Source: Pseudomonadota bacterium (GTDB taxonomy: Bacteria > Pseudomonadota > Alphaproteobacteria > Rs-D84). From it: a stretch of DNA of 23,452 bases. The notes beneath the pieces are model-generated. The model saw nothing but the letters and a program-made list of their open reading frames with translations, searched no databases and was not told where the DNA came from. The number at the start of each line of letters is the position of its first letter. Positions within the stretch are counted from its first letter, which is position 1. The translations under genes were made by a program, and so were the position numbers. Below, piece by piece: positions 5,192 to 15,164 of this stretch. The stretch is from positions 1 through 23,452 of the forward strand of contig WQUT01000043.1 in assembly GCA_009781955.1 (NCBI GenBank). Direction: 5' to 3'.

Positions 5192-8100
5192 ATGTTAAAA
5201 AAGCTTTTGGCATTAACGCTTGTTTTTACGCCCATCTGCGCGTTCGCACAACTGCCCGCCGGGTCCACCTTTAACGGGGCCCAGTATCTGGTTGGCTCCG
5301 GCGTGCCGGGCGTCGCCCCGTCCGCGGCCGTTGGCGGCGGCAACTGTTGGATATCCGCGTCCGGCGTTTTAACCTGCGGCGGCGATCCGGGCAGCGCGAC
5401 TGCCACTTTCCCAACCGATTTAATTAACCCCGGAAACGTCGCGCCGGGCGCGCCCGGCCTATACGGCGATATTTCTTACGCCGGCTGGGGCGGCACGGTC
5501 GCAAACAGTTTTAACGACGCGTTCGGCCCGGTCACATCCGTCAATCTTTCCGGCAATATAAAGAACGAGGGCTTTCTGAACCTGGCCCCCGGCAGCGGCC
5601 CGATGATAAATCAGGCCGATGGGACGATATACGTCGGCGGATACGTATACAACGGAACGCTGGACGGCGCGACATACGATGACACGCCGACGACCGGCGC
5701 GGTCGCGCGGTCGCGTTTGTTGCTGGAAGGCGGCAGCGTCACCATCAACGGCCATGATGCGAACAATGTCGCTATTTTGAATACCGGCGAACACGCGATA
5801 GAAGGGAATTTGATCGTCACCAGCATTGACCCCAGCTGCGGCGCGGGCGGACTGTGCTTTGCGCATTCCACCGTGACATCCGCGGATTCGTTGTCGGTCC
5901 AGGCAAACTCTGGCGCGGTTGTCATAAACGGCGCGGTTTGGAACAATACCGCGAACGGCACCGCGGCGCGCGTGACGGGGACAAATGCAAACAATGTGCG
6001 TCTCGGCGTTTCCGCTGCGCAAGCAATCACGGTTAACGGCAATGTGGTGAATTACGGCGCTTGGTCAAACTTTACGGCGGGGACCGCGTTGAACATTACC
6101 GGAAACGTAACATCCGGACACGGCACGGTTGCGCTGGTTGCCAATAACGGCGCGCTGTCCGCGGGCAATATAACCCTGGACGGCGATGCGGCCAGTATAA
6201 ATGTGAAACAAACATACTCTGGCGGCGTGACATTGGGCGCGATTAACATATCGTCCGGTTACGGAACATTTGAATCCGATTCGTTTATGACGATAAACGG
6301 CGATATAAATACTTCCGGCGCCGGATATGTCACTGGAAACAGCTTTTTGGTGGAAAGCGGCGCGTTCGCATCCGGAAACATAACCAATTCAGCCGCGGTT
6401 GGCAATTTCTCGGTCACCGCAACCAATGGAATCGCCGCGGGGAATATAACGAACTCCGCCGGATTGATGTATCTGAATGCGGGAACATCCGCGCCCCGGT
6501 CCCTGATAGCGACCAGCATTACTTCGGGCACGGGCGGCACGGTTGTTTTGGATTATGTAGGAAACATTGCCTTGTCCGGCACAACAACCGCGCTGAATAT
6601 TGCGGGCGGATTATTTGTGGGCCAGACGACGGCGGTGAACGGCGGCAACGGCGATTTATATATCACGGCCAATTCGGGCGTATATAATGCCGTCACCGGA
6701 TTATTTGAAACCCGCATCACGGCCAAGGGTGCGGTTAATGTCGCGGGCGATGTCGCAATAGCCAACGGCCGCGGACTGCGCATCGGCGCGGCGGCGGGAA
6801 ATTACATAGATGTCGCGCTGGGCAACATTAACAACGGCGGCGGATTATTTGTCGGCGACGCGCCGTCAACCGTTCCCGCATCCGGATACGGTGTCCGTTC
6901 CTTTGCCGCCGGAAATATAGATTCCAACGGAACATCATTGGCTGTTCCCGCGTCATTATATATATATGTCGCCAATGACGGCACGACGACAAATAATATA
7001 ACTGCCGGAGTGGTGCAGAACGGCGCATATTCAGATGCATTTTTATACGCGGATGATAATATCGCGATGGATTCATTTACGAATATGCAGCAGACATCCG
7101 GCGACGCGACCATCTGGGCAAAGAACGGCGATATCTTGTTCGGCGGCGGCATCAATTCCGGATTTTTGGAAAACATGGCCGTCGGGTCTTCGCAAATGAT
7201 TGTGCGCGCCGACAACGGTTCCATCACCGCGATTAATGACATAGAAAATTCCGGGACATTTATGCAGCTGCTGGCGCCGGACGGCATTACGGTCGGCGGC
7301 ACGATGAAGAACGACTGGCTGGGCGGATTGGGAACATTGCTGATCGGCACAGACGGGGTGTATGACTCTCACGGCAATCTGGGCAATGCCAATGCGGTCG
7401 CGTTTCTGACCATCAACGGCGGCGATGCGGCGAACGCGTCATTGGTGAACACCGGCACGTTCAAGGCGGTTGTCACGGGCGAAACATATCTGGAATACGG
7501 AACCGATCTGACGACGATTCCGGACAACGGGACATTCTATCTGGATACGGGAACATTGGTGTTGGGCAATGCGGCCGCCAGCCCGAACGGCCTGAACGAC
7601 ATGATGGCCAACCGGATTGATAACTTTACGTTAAAGATTCAAAACGGCGATATAACCGCGCCCGATATTATTAACGGGGCAAAGGCTCTGCCGACATGGA
7701 ACGGCACGGCTTACGACTATTCCGCGCCGGGGATTTTGGCGAACGCATCCGCAAACATGTATGTATCGGCGCAGAATATCACGGCGACATCCGTTAATAA
7801 TATCGGCGATACGCTGAATCTTATTTCCGATTCCACCGCGGCACCCTCCGGCGGCGCGCATGGGAATCTGTGGATAAAGACGAACGTTATGAACGGCACC
7901 GCGGACGGCGCGCATCCGATTAACAACGGCCAGCTTGCCGCCACGAATTTGCAAGCGGCGGGAATCCTGGCGGTTGACGGCACGGTAAACAACTTTGCAA
8001 ACCTGTCGGTTAACGGACAGTTGCAAGTGATATTGAATTCGGTGATAAACGCGGGCAAGATGTCAATCACTTCGCTGACCAACGTGGGAGAGGTTGATAT

Positions 8101-11100
8101 AACAGGCGCGGTGATAAACAACGGCCCGACCGCAACGCCGATTGCGTCCGAATGGGCGACCGGTTCGGCGTATGATTTGTTCGTTAATGCAAAGGCGATA
8201 AACATCACCGGAAACTGGTTTCAGAATTCCGGAACCGCATTGATCAAGGCGTCCGATGCAAACGCGGTCCAGGTCAACATGGCCGGCATAAATGTCACCG
8301 GCGGACAGTTGGATATAGACGCGCTGCTGGGCGTGGCGCTTTCTGGCGGGATTACGACCACCGGCGGATTGCTGAATTTTTCACAGAATACTAATTTTAT
8401 AACCGCGGCGGGCAATATTTCAATTGCCGGAAACCTGAACTCGCAGAGCAATACGTATGATACGACCGCGGGTTCGGTAAATATCCTCAGCGGGAATGAA
8501 ATCATATCGTCCGCCAACGGCAATATATATGTTGACGGCAATATTTTGGCGGCGGGCACGGGCACGCCGCGGAATCTGACGTTATTGTCTTTGTCCGATA
8601 TAGTCGTCGGCGGGAACGCGACCGCGACGGGCAACGGCGTTTTATCTTTCGGCAATTCGGGAAATATTCTGAATAATCTGACGGTCGGCGGGCAGATGCT
8701 GTCCGATACCGGCGCGAAAATTGTTCTGTGGGCGGATAACGCGACGGTCGGAACGTTGCTGGTCAATGGCAAGGTAGAAGCGCATGGGTTGGGCCTGACC
8801 GCGAATTCCGCCAATGGCGGCAACGCGATAAATATAAACAACGGAATCTGGATGGACGGAACAAACCCGACAACCGGATTTGTGATTGGGAACGAGGTTA
8901 CGAATTATGCGCTGCAAACCACCGGCGCCGGCGGGAATATTAATGTAACTGGCGGCATTTCCGTTGCCGGCGCGGGCAAGATACTGAGCATGAGTTCCGC
9001 CAACCGTTTGCTGGTCGCGGGAAATGTCAATAACGCCGGGGCGGCGCTGAACATGAACGCAATCGCCGACGTTCTGATTGCCGGAAATATCACCTCTGCA
9101 AGCAACACCAACATCACCGGCAACGGCGTGTTTGGCCAGAATATAACGAATTCCGGGAATTTCAATGTCACCAGCACCGGCGGCAATATCCAATTCGCGA
9201 ATATTACGAATAATGCGGGCGCGCTGATGACCCTGGGCAGCGCCGGATATACCGCGGTGAACGTGGCGACGACCAGCGTGACCCAGAATGCCGGCGTGCT
9301 GAATGTTTACGGCGCGAACTGGACGAATTCCGGCGCGCTGAACGTGTTCAACAACGCAATGGTGAATTTGTACGCGTCGCATCTGAATGCCGGGAACGTG
9401 TATCTGAATAACGATTTGGTCCAAGACCTGGCGGCCAACAACCCGGCGGGCAGCATGAACGTCCTGACCAACAATGCAGTGGTGAACGCGGCTATGCTGA
9501 CCGTGAACGGCAACCTGCTGGCCAATGCGCAAGCCGCGACTTATAACGGAACAAACGGCGTTTCAATCGGCGAAAAGGTTGTTGTCGCGTCCGGCGCGAC
9601 GGTGAATCTTTCGTCAGCTGGTGGCGATTTGATTGTGGCCGGCACCAATGTTTCGGCCGGAATGGAATCTGTTTCCAATCATGGCACCCTGACCATGACA
9701 ACGAATTCTCCGACCGGCGCATTGGCGGTCGCGAACGGAATCACAAACTATGCGGCCGCGAATGCCACCATTAATGGCAAGGACGTGAACCTGGGCCATG
9801 TTCAAAATTACGGAACTATGTCCATTAATTCCGGAACGACGAATATGCTGCAAACCGCGGGCCTGGAATCTTATTCCGGCGGATTGACCCTGGCCGGCAT
9901 GGGGGCAAAGTCTTCCGCGGCATGGAATATCGCCGGTCAGTTGACCCAGAATATGGTCGGCTCGGCTACCCTCGGCGGCGCGAATATCCTCTCGGGCAAT
10001 TATGTATTGGATTTGACCAATGGCGGACAAAGCCCGGCGAGCCTGACTGTCGGCGGCGGAATTATCCAGGAATCCGGCAATCTGTTAATCAAGACCGCGT
10101 CCCTTATTGTTTCCAGCGGCGGCATCTTGGCATCGCCCGACGGCATTACAATCGCCGGCGGCACGCCGTGCTTTGGCAACGGATGCACCCCGCCGGCCGG
10201 CGTCAGCGGCGGCAACTGGTTCCCGTGGCTGTCCGCGGACATTAATGGCGGCATCAGCGACGGCGTCAGATTTATCGGATTGGGCGACATGACTGTGAAC
10301 GGCGATTACAACTTCGGCGACCACAGCATGCTTCAAGCGAACATACTGCCGAAAAATTTTGATCCGTCATACAATCATTTCGGCACGGTCAGCACGGCGA
10401 ACGACGCCACATTCGGCTCAATCACAATGCCGGCCGGCTCGTCGCCCGTTATTTCGGTCAGCGGGGTGTTCGCGTCCGACCTGGGCCCCAGCCCGACTTT
10501 GCCGCTCGGCGGCGCGCCTATAACAAACGGCCAGATGGGGATTTCGCTGTTTAATAGCGTTGATACCGGCACCGCAATCTGGCTGGTCCATGCCGAAGAC
10601 GGGGTGGAGCAATCCGGAATGCCCCTGCGCAATGTTACGGTCGCGTATTGCAATGCCGACGGGACAAAGTGCTTTAACTATCTGGATGCCATACGGCTTG
10701 CCAACGGCAGTTTGTATTCCAAATCTCCATTGGCGGGGTCGGACGATCCGGCGGATTTGCCGATATACCTGACGCTGCGTCCCGGAACCGGGGTCGGCGA
10801 CAATCCGCACGATATATACATAGTGTTTGATCCCGAATTCGGCGGCCCGATAAATGTATACAGGATACAGCCCATTGTGAACCGCGATCCCGCGCATACC
10901 ACGAAAGAATACGTATCGGCCGGCGCGTTGGATGATTTCATAGACGGGGGATTGGCCCGCAACGGATTCGCGTATAATTCGCCCATTGAAACGATACCCT
11001 TTATATTCAACGGCACGAATTTCGGCGCGATGGCGAACCAATTGTATAACAGGATGGAGCAGTATAAGCTGGACTTTAATCCCGCGCCGTTGTCCCGGTT

Positions 11101-12085
11101 CAGCCGTCTGTTTATACCGAGAGAGCTGGAGCTGGCGGCCGGCGACGTGAATTTGTTGGAACATACGAATCCGCGCGATTTTGCGCACCGCATGCTGGAT
11201 GAATTCTTGTGGAACCGCAACCGCAACCTGAACAAGGTCTGGGCGGACGTGGAATACGGAGTATTTAACCAAACCCTGAACGATCCGGAAACCGCCCGCG
11301 GGACCAAGCTTACGCTGAATCTGGGCATTGATTCGCGCCTGACAAACAGCACGATTTACGGCCTTGCGCTGCGGATTAATCGGCTTAGCAGTTCGTTTGA
11401 CGATACGATAGATCTCAGCTATGGCGCGAATACCGGCCTGATCGGAAATGTCCGCGCGGATGTGACGAACACCAATATCGGGTTGGGCGCGTATTTGCTG
11501 ACCACGTATTCGCGCGGGTTAAAGCTGTATGGAAATCTGTTCCTGGACATGCATAAATTGGACGTCACCCGCGACCAGACGTATATGGGCCAGATAAGCG
11601 GCAGCGGCACGGCGTATTCGGCCACATCCGAATTGGGCCTGATGCATGACATATTGAACCAGTATCTTTACGGGAATGCCTATGCGCGCGTCGGATACAA
11701 TACCGGATTTGACATTGCGACAACGGCGGCGGGCGCGAATTATATGACGCTGAAATCGGACGGCTATTTCTCGCTGACACCCGGATATTCGGTCACGCTG
11801 AACAAGCGGTTCTATATGTCCCCGTGGTCCCAGATACGGCCCTTTGTAACGCTCGGCGTGGAATACGACGTGCTGGGCATGAATTCCGACGCGTATTATG
11901 CGTTCGCGCCGGCGATGAAGTTAACGAATTACGAACTGAATGTTGATCCGCTGTGGGCCACCGGCAAGCTTGGCGTGGAATTCATAGCGGTATCGGGATT
12001 CCAGGCCGGACTGGATTATGAATACAGATACAACGCGGATATACAGCTGCATAACTTCAGAATATCCGGTTCGTATAGATTTTAA
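5192..12085 (+). CDS. Giant autotransporter adhesin-like protein (type V secretion)
   Basis: A 2297-residue protein. A Sec signal peptide (about residues 1-19, MLKKLLALTLVFTPICAFA) leads to a very long passenger, about residues 20-2000, rich in Gly, Asn, Ala, Thr and Val. Short degenerate strands such as GNITNSAG, INGDINTSG and VAGNVNNAG recur throughout, as expected of a right-handed beta-helix like those of filamentous haemagglutinins and AIDA-type passengers. The final ~288 residues (from NKVWADVEYG) alternate amphipathic strands and end in the terminal Phe of YRF, as in autotransporter barrels recognised by the BAM complex. The likely role is surface adhesion or self-association. No protease motif is evident. 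Cysteines are rare, mainly near the N-terminus (NCWISA, LTCGG) and around 1650 (PCFGNGCTPP). It has its own ribosome site and a hairpin at the end. Confidence 0.88.
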   Translation: MLKKLLALTLVFTPICAFAQLPAGSTFNGAQYLVGSGVPGVAPSAAVGGGNCWISASGVLTCGGDPGSATATFPTDLINPGNVAPGAPGLYGDISYAGWGGTVANSFNDAFGPVTSVNLSGNIKNEGFLNLAPGSGPMINQADGTIYVGGYVYNGTLDGATYDDTPTTGAVARSRLLLEGGSVTINGHDANNVAILNTGEHAIEGNLIVTSIDPSCGAGGLCFAHSTVTSADSLSVQANSGAVVINGAVWNNTANGTAARVTGTNANNVRLGVSAAQAITVNGNVVNYGAWSNFTAGTALNITGNVTSGHGTVALVANNGALSAGNITLDGDAASINVKQTYSGGVTLGAINISSGYGTFESDSFMTINGDINTSGAGYVTGNSFLVESGAFASGNITNSAAVGNFSVTATNGIAAGNITNSAGLMYLNAGTSAPRSLIATSITSGTGGTVVLDYVGNIALSGTTTALNIAGGLFVGQTTAVNGGNGDLYITANSGVYNAVTGLFETRITAKGAVNVAGDVAIANGRGLRIGAAAGNYIDVALGNINNGGGLFVGDAPSTVPASGYGVRSFAAGNIDSNGTSLAVPASLYIYVANDGTTTNNITAGVVQNGAYSDAFLYADDNIAMDSFTNMQQTSGDATIWAKNGDILFGGGINSGFLENMAVGSSQMIVRADNGSITAINDIENSGTFMQLLAPDGITVGGTMKNDWLGGLGTLLIGTDGVYDSHGNLGNANAVAFLTINGGDAANASLVNTGTFKAVVTGETYLEYGTDLTTIPDNGTFYLDTGTLVLGNAAASPNGLNDMMANRIDNFTLKIQNGDITAPDIINGAKALPTWNGTAYDYSAPGILANASANMYVSAQNITATSVNNIGDTLNLISDSTAAPSGGAHGNLWIKTNVMNGTADGAHPINNGQLAATNLQAAGILAVDGTVNNFANLSVNGQLQVILNSVINAGKMSITSLTNVGEVDITGAVINNGPTATPIASEWATGSAYDLFVNAKAINITGNWFQNSGTALIKASDANAVQVNMAGINVTGGQLDIDALLGVALSGGITTTGGLLNFSQNTNFITAAGNISIAGNLNSQSNTYDTTAGSVNILSGNEIISSANGNIYVDGNILAAGTGTPRNLTLLSLSDIVVGGNATATGNGVLSFGNSGNILNNLTVGGQMLSDTGAKIVLWADNATVGTLLVNGKVEAHGLGLTANSANGGNAININNGIWMDGTNPTTGFVIGNEVTNYALQTTGAGGNINVTGGISVAGAGKILSMSSANRLLVAGNVNNAGAALNMNAIADVLIAGNITSASNTNITGNGVFGQNITNSGNFNVTSTGGNIQFANITNNAGALMTLGSAGYTAVNVATTSVTQNAGVLNVYGANWTNSGALNVFNNAMVNLYASHLNAGNVYLNNDLVQDLAANNPAGSMNVLTNNAVVNAAMLTVNGNLLANAQAATYNGTNGVSIGEKVVVASGATVNLSSAGGDLIVAGTNVSAGMESVSNHGTLTMTTNSPTGALAVANGITNYAAANATINGKDVNLGHVQNYGTMSINSGTTNMLQTAGLESYSGGLTLAGMGAKSSAAWNIAGQLTQNMVGSATLGGANILSGNYVLDLTNGGQSPASLTVGGGIIQESGNLLIKTASLIVSSGGILASPDGITIAGGTPCFGNGCTPPAGVSGGNWFPWLSADINGGISDGVRFIGLGDMTVNGDYNFGDHSMLQANILPKNFDPSYNHFGTVSTANDATFGSITMPAGSSPVISVSGVFASDLGPSPTLPLGGAPITNGQMGISLFNSVDTGTAIWLVHAEDGVEQSGMPLRNVTVAYCNADGTKCFNYLDAIRLANGSLYSKSPLAGSDDPADLPIYLTLRPGTGVGDNPHDIYIVFDPEFGGPINVYRIQPIVNRDPAHTTKEYVSAGALDDFIDGGLARNGFAYNSPIETIPFIFNGTNFGAMANQLYNRMEQYKLDFNPAPLSRFSRLFIPRELELAAGDVNLLEHTNPRDFAHRMLDEFLWNRNRNLNKVWADVEYGVFNQTLNDPETARGTKLTLNLGIDSRLTNSTIYGLALRINRLSSSFDDTIDLSYGANTGLIGNVRADVTNTNIGLGAYLLTTYSRGLKLYGNLFLDMHKLDVTRDQTYMGQISGSGTAYSATSELGLMHDILNQYLYGNAYARVGYNTGFDIATTAAGANYMTLKSDGYFSLTPGYSVTLNKRFYMSPWSQIRPFVTLGVEYDVLGMNSDAYYAFAPAMKLTNYELNVDPLWATGKLGVEFIAVSGFQAGLDYEYRYNADIQLHNFRISGSYRF

Positions 12086-12086
12086 T

Positions 12087-12109
12087 ATGCGGGCGACGCC
12101 CGCATTTGT
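12087..12109 (+). terminator. Terminator after the autotransporter gene
   Basis: ATGCGGGC, loop GAC, GCCCGCAT, then TTGTT, two bases after the stop codon. The stem is perfect over 8 bp, but the T-run is interrupted. Confidence 0.7.
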
Positions 12110-12114
12110 TAGCG

Positions 12115-12184
12115 GTCAGTGGTTAGTGGTCAGCCTGCCGCCCATAGCCCGCAAATTGTAGGGGCAGGTAATATCTGCCCCTAC
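12115..12184. repeat. Short tandem words and a palindrome between the two surface-protein genes
   Basis: GGTCAGTGGTTAGTGGTCAGC (12114-12134) is a small run of degenerate 7-mers of the same style as the paired-arm repeats. It is followed by a perfect palindrome GTAGGGGCAG (12158-12167), 7-base loop, CTGCCCCTAC (12175-12184). The latter shares TGCCCCyACGAAA with the palindrome before cdnL. Confidence 0.6.
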
Positions 12185-12198
12185 GAAAATCTTTTCTC

Positions 12199-12228
12199 TT
12201 GCTATGACCTTTCGTTTTAAGATAAAAT
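12199..12228 (+). promoter_or_regulatory. Promoter of the repeat-rich surface protein gene
   Basis: TTGCTA (12199-12204) and TAAAAT (12223-12228) with an 18-bp spacer, 33 bases before the GTG start at 12262. Confidence 0.6.
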
Positions 12229-12261
12229 GCGATACAGAGAATTTTTCAATTGGACGGTTTT

Positions 12262-14202
12262 GTGAAATTTTTGCTGCGGACTTTTTTACTTGCTTTCGTT
12301 TTTTCGGGGGCCTGTTTGCCGGCACCGGTATTTGCGGCGGCGCCCGCGGCCACGGGACGAATCGCGAACGTTGATTTTATCCATAAATACATCGCCCAGA
12401 AATGGGGCATAACCGTTCCGCCGAATGCCGCGGCCAATATCCAGGCGATGGCGAACGCGGAATACCTGCTGTGCGCTATTGATCGGGCGAACCAGGTGTT
12501 GAACCAGGTTGCGACGACCGATTACTGTCACGATTCCAATTACGCGCAATATATAACCAAACAGGTTGTAAACGACGCCGCGGTGCAATACGCGGTGGAT
12601 AATCTGATCAAGCAATTGGAAGGGTTTAATGTCGGCCTGGGGCACGCCGCCCAGGTGGAAGACGGCGCGCCCGACTGGAATTTGCAATTCAGCTTCCAGA
12701 TATCCGCGTCCGGCACATTTTATATTTTCTGGGGCGACGGCGCCGTTGACGCGGTCGTGAAAGCTAACACGAACAATACGACATACAGCCATACGTATGC
12801 CGCGGACGCGGATTACACCATTACCATCGCCGGCAAGGCGACGGGATACAATCCGAACTGCTCTTCCGGCAGCGGCGTCAACTGTGTTCCGATGGCCGCG
12901 ATATCTTTCGCCAATTCCACGGGCAAGGCCCAGATTAATTCAATCTCGGGCGATTTGGGCGCGATATTCCCGATACTGGATGCATCTGGCTCGCTTACCG
13001 CGACACCGCGGTTTGCTAATACTTTTTATCAGCTTACCTATTGGACCGGGCCCATTCCGAACAATCTGTTCGCCGGCCTGTCCGGCACGGTGGTGCCCGG
13101 AATGTTTTACGGCACGTTCCAGTCGGATTACAAGCTCGGCGGCCCGATACCCGGCGCGCTGTTCGCGGGACTTTCGGGCGCGCCGGCGGCGAATATGTTC
13201 AGGGGCACGTTCGCCGGCGATTATATGCTGACCGGATCCATTCCGGGCGGGCTGTTTGCCGGCATTGCCGGCTCGCCGGACCAAGGCATGTTCTATGAAA
13301 CCTTTTTCGGATGTTCCGGCCTGGACGGGGCGATTCCCGGCAACCTATTCGCGGGCGTCAGCGGCAAGCCGGCGGTCCAAATGTTTATGAATACGTTTTA
13401 CGGTTGCAGCAGTTTGAGCGGGGCGATTCCCGGCAATCTGTTCGCGGGCGTCAGCGGCCCGCCGGTGCAGAGCATGTTTAATTCCACTTTCATGGGCTGC
13501 GCCAATCTTTCCGGCGCGATTCCGGGCACTCTGTTTTCCGGTATTTCCGGCGGCCCGGCGTTTCAGATGTTCTATAACACGTTCTTCAATTGTTCCGGGC
13601 TTTCCGGCTCTATCCCGTCCGGCCTGTTCGCGGGCGTCAGCGGCACCCCGGCCGAGGCCATGTTTTCCGGAACATTTTACGGCTGCACCGGATTGTCCGG
13701 CTCTATTTCCAGCGGCCTGTTTGCCGGAATCAACGGCGCGCCGGCGAAAAATATGTTCAACTCTACTTTTCAATATTGCGACGGCCTGACCGGTCCGATT
13801 CCCGCCGGTCTGTTCGGCACGCTTTCGGGCGCCCCGGCAGAGAGCATGTTCTTGAATACCTTTGCCAACAATTCCGGCCTGACGGGCGGCATTCCGGGCA
13901 ATCTGTTCGCCGGCGTCAGCGGCGCCCCGGCAAAGCAGATGTTTAATAACACATTTGTCGGCTGCACCGGTCTTTCCGGCATAGGCGACGGGCTGTTTAA
14001 CGGAATATCTGGGGCGGAAATATCCAATATGTTCGCCAACACGTTCAACGGATGCATCGGACTGAGTGGGCCTTCGGCGACATCCAACGGACAATATCTG
14101 TATCAGAAATGGCCGTCGGCGACGACCGACGGCGTGGGCGGATGCTATTACGACGCGACCGGGTTGGACGACTATGCCGTCATCCCGGCGGTGTGGAGAT
14201 AA
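12262..14202 (+). CDS. Secreted/surface protein with PKD-like domain and eleven 31-residue repeats
   Basis: A 646-residue protein with a Sec signal peptide (residues 1-25, ending APVFA). Residues 30-125 form a helical region. About 140-195 is a beta-sandwich-like segment with FWGDG and YSHTYA, typical of PKD-like domains. From about residue 264 there are eleven tandem copies of a 31-residue unit, IPGNLFAGVSGxPAxxMFxxTF followed by xGCxxLSGx. This resembles the leucine-rich-like BspA/DUF285 repeats of surface proteins. The C-terminus (GGCYYDATGLDDYAVIP) is unique. The GTG at 12262 is preferred over TTG 12250 because it gives a standard signal peptide. It lacks a barrel, lipobox or LPXTG motif, so the anchoring is unknown. 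Adhesion or host binding is only inference. It lies downstream of the autotransporter with its own promoter. Confidence 0.8.
   Translation: MKFLLRTFLLAFVFSGACLPAPVFAAAPAATGRIANVDFIHKYIAQKWGITVPPNAAANIQAMANAEYLLCAIDRANQVLNQVATTDYCHDSNYAQYITKQVVNDAAVQYAVDNLIKQLEGFNVGLGHAAQVEDGAPDWNLQFSFQISASGTFYIFWGDGAVDAVVKANTNNTTYSHTYAADADYTITIAGKATGYNPNCSSGSGVNCVPMAAISFANSTGKAQINSISGDLGAIFPILDASGSLTATPRFANTFYQLTYWTGPIPNNLFAGLSGTVVPGMFYGTFQSDYKLGGPIPGALFAGLSGAPAANMFRGTFAGDYMLTGSIPGGLFAGIAGSPDQGMFYETFFGCSGLDGAIPGNLFAGVSGKPAVQMFMNTFYGCSSLSGAIPGNLFAGVSGPPVQSMFNSTFMGCANLSGAIPGTLFSGISGGPAFQMFYNTFFNCSGLSGSIPSGLFAGVSGTPAEAMFSGTFYGCTGLSGSISSGLFAGINGAPAKNMFNSTFQYCDGLTGPIPAGLFGTLSGAPAESMFLNTFANNSGLTGGIPGNLFAGVSGAPAKQMFNNTFVGCTGLSGIGDGLFNGISGAEISNMFANTFNGCIGLSGPSATSNGQYLYQKWPSATTDGVGGCYYDATGLDDYAVIPAVWR
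13051..14073 (+). repeat. Eleven 93-bp coding repeats in the surface protein gene
   Basis: The 31-residue unit repeats at a constant period of 93 bp. The core LFAGVSG is nearly invariant in the middle copies, and several copies share longer identical DNA words such as TTCGCGGGCGTCAGCGGC. That degree of DNA identity suggests recent copy-number change by recombination or slippage. Confidence 0.8.
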
Positions 14203-14204
14203 AT

Positions 14205-14357
14205 GGTGGCTGGTGCTGGTGGTTCGTGCTGGTGGTTGGTGATTGGTATTGATGAAATTAAATTCATAACATATTCCTTTTACCAGCCACCAGCACGAAC
14301 CACCAGTACCAACCACCAACACCAACCACCAACACCAACCACCAGCACCAGCCACCA
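14205..14357. repeat. Paired-arm degenerate repeat, copy C
   Basis: Left arm 14205-14250 (GGTGGCTGGTGCTGGTGG and so on), AT-rich core ATTGATGAAATTAAATTCAT, right arm 14282-14357. The right arm is about 30 bases longer because of a repeated ACCAACCACCAACACC block. It fills the region between the convergent surface-protein and lptB genes exactly, starting 3 bases after one stop codon and ending 3 bases before the other. In this position it could act as a bidirectional terminator or 3' hairpin. Confidence 0.92.
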
Positions 14358-14359
14358 TT

Positions 14360-15085
14360 CTACATTCTAAAATCCTCGCCCAGGTAAACTTTTTTCACCA
14401 TTGGGTCGCATACTATTTCCGGCGTCGTTCCGTGGCGCAGGATTTTCCCGGCGTGCAGGACATAGGACCGATCCGTGATACCCAGCGTTTCGCGCACGTT
14501 GTGGTCGGTGATGATAACGCCCAGCCCCCGGTTTTTTAATTGCGACACCAATGTCCGGATTTCGTTCACCGCGATGGGGTCTATGCCGGCGAAAGGCTCG
14601 TCCAGCAAAATAAATTTCGGATCGTTCGCCAGCGCGCGCGCGATTTCCACGCGCCGCCGCTCGCCCCCCGACAGCGACGTCGCGGACGACCGCCGCAAAT
14701 GTTCAATGGAAAATTCGCGCAGCAGGTCGCGCAATTTCGTCTTGCGCTTTTTCTTATTCGGTTCTGTGACCTCCAGAATCGCCATGATGTTCTGCTCTAC
14801 GTTCAGTCCGCGGAATACGGAATTTTCCTGGGGCAGATATCCGATACCCATGCGCGCGCGCTGATAAAAGGGCAGGTGGGTTATATCCTGGGAATTCAGC
14901 ATGATCCGCCCGCCGCTGCCGCGAATTTGCCCCGTGACGCAATAGAACGCCGTGGTCTTGCCCGCGCCGTTGGGCCCCAGCAGTCCGACGGTTTCTCCTT
15001 GGCGCACCTCCAGATCTATGTCGGCCAAGACGTTCCGCCGCCCGTAAGATTTTGACAAGTGTTCAATTTTCAGCGTGCTCGGCAT
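14360..15085 (-). CDS. lptB: LPS export ABC transporter ATP-binding protein LptB
   Basis: A 241-residue ATPase, the family's usual length. LptB drives extraction of lipopolysaccharide from the inner membrane together with LptF/G and LptC. All ABC motifs are present: Walker A GPNGAGKTT (37-45), Q-loop (Q86 in YLPQENSVFRGL), signature LSGGE (138-142), Walker B FILLDEPFAGIDP (158-170) and the switch His in ITDHN (195). The Q-loop run YLPQENSVFRGL and the PFAGIDPIAV string are typical of LptB rather than of branched-chain amino-acid transporters. The ATG at 15085 has AAAGGAG 7-10 bases before it. It follows lptC on the same strand after a 77-base gap that carries a short repeat tract. The usual lptA is missing from that gap. 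Confidence 0.96.
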   Translation of the reverse strand: MPSTLKIEHLSKSYGRRNVLADIDLEVRQGETVGLLGPNGAGKTTAFYCVTGQIRGSGGRIMLNSQDITHLPFYQRARMGIGYLPQENSVFRGLNVEQNIMAILEVTEPNKKKRKTKLRDLLREFSIEHLRRSSATSLSGGERRRVEIARALANDPKFILLDEPFAGIDPIAVNEIRTLVSQLKNRGLGVIITDHNVRETLGITDRSYVLHAGKILRHGTTPEIVCDPMVKKVYLGEDFRM

Positions 15086-15118
15086 AAATTTGCTCCTTTG
15101 TCGCAAATGGGCGATGGG

Positions 15119-15164
15119 AACTAGGCACTAGGCACTAGGCGCTAGTTACTAGTGCCCGGTGCCT
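15119..15164. repeat. CTAGGCA-type tandem tract with inverted half, at the end of lptC
   Basis: ACTAGGCACTAGGCACTAGG is a run of 7-mers. It is followed by the inverted half TACTAGTGCCCGGTGCCT, giving arms GGCACTAG and CTAGTGCC. The architecture (degenerate short words, then their complement) is that of the GGTGGCTGG family with a different word. The tract supplies the stop codon of lptC. Confidence 0.8.

Noticed and set aside
8642..9532. Long minus-strand frames inside the autotransporter gene
   Set aside because: Low-complexity shadows of the repetitive passenger with no start signals.
13345..14358. A 337-codon open frame on the minus strand
   Set aside because: It runs through repeat copy C and then antisense to the 31-residue-repeat gene; the periodic protein sequence just mirrors the repeats.
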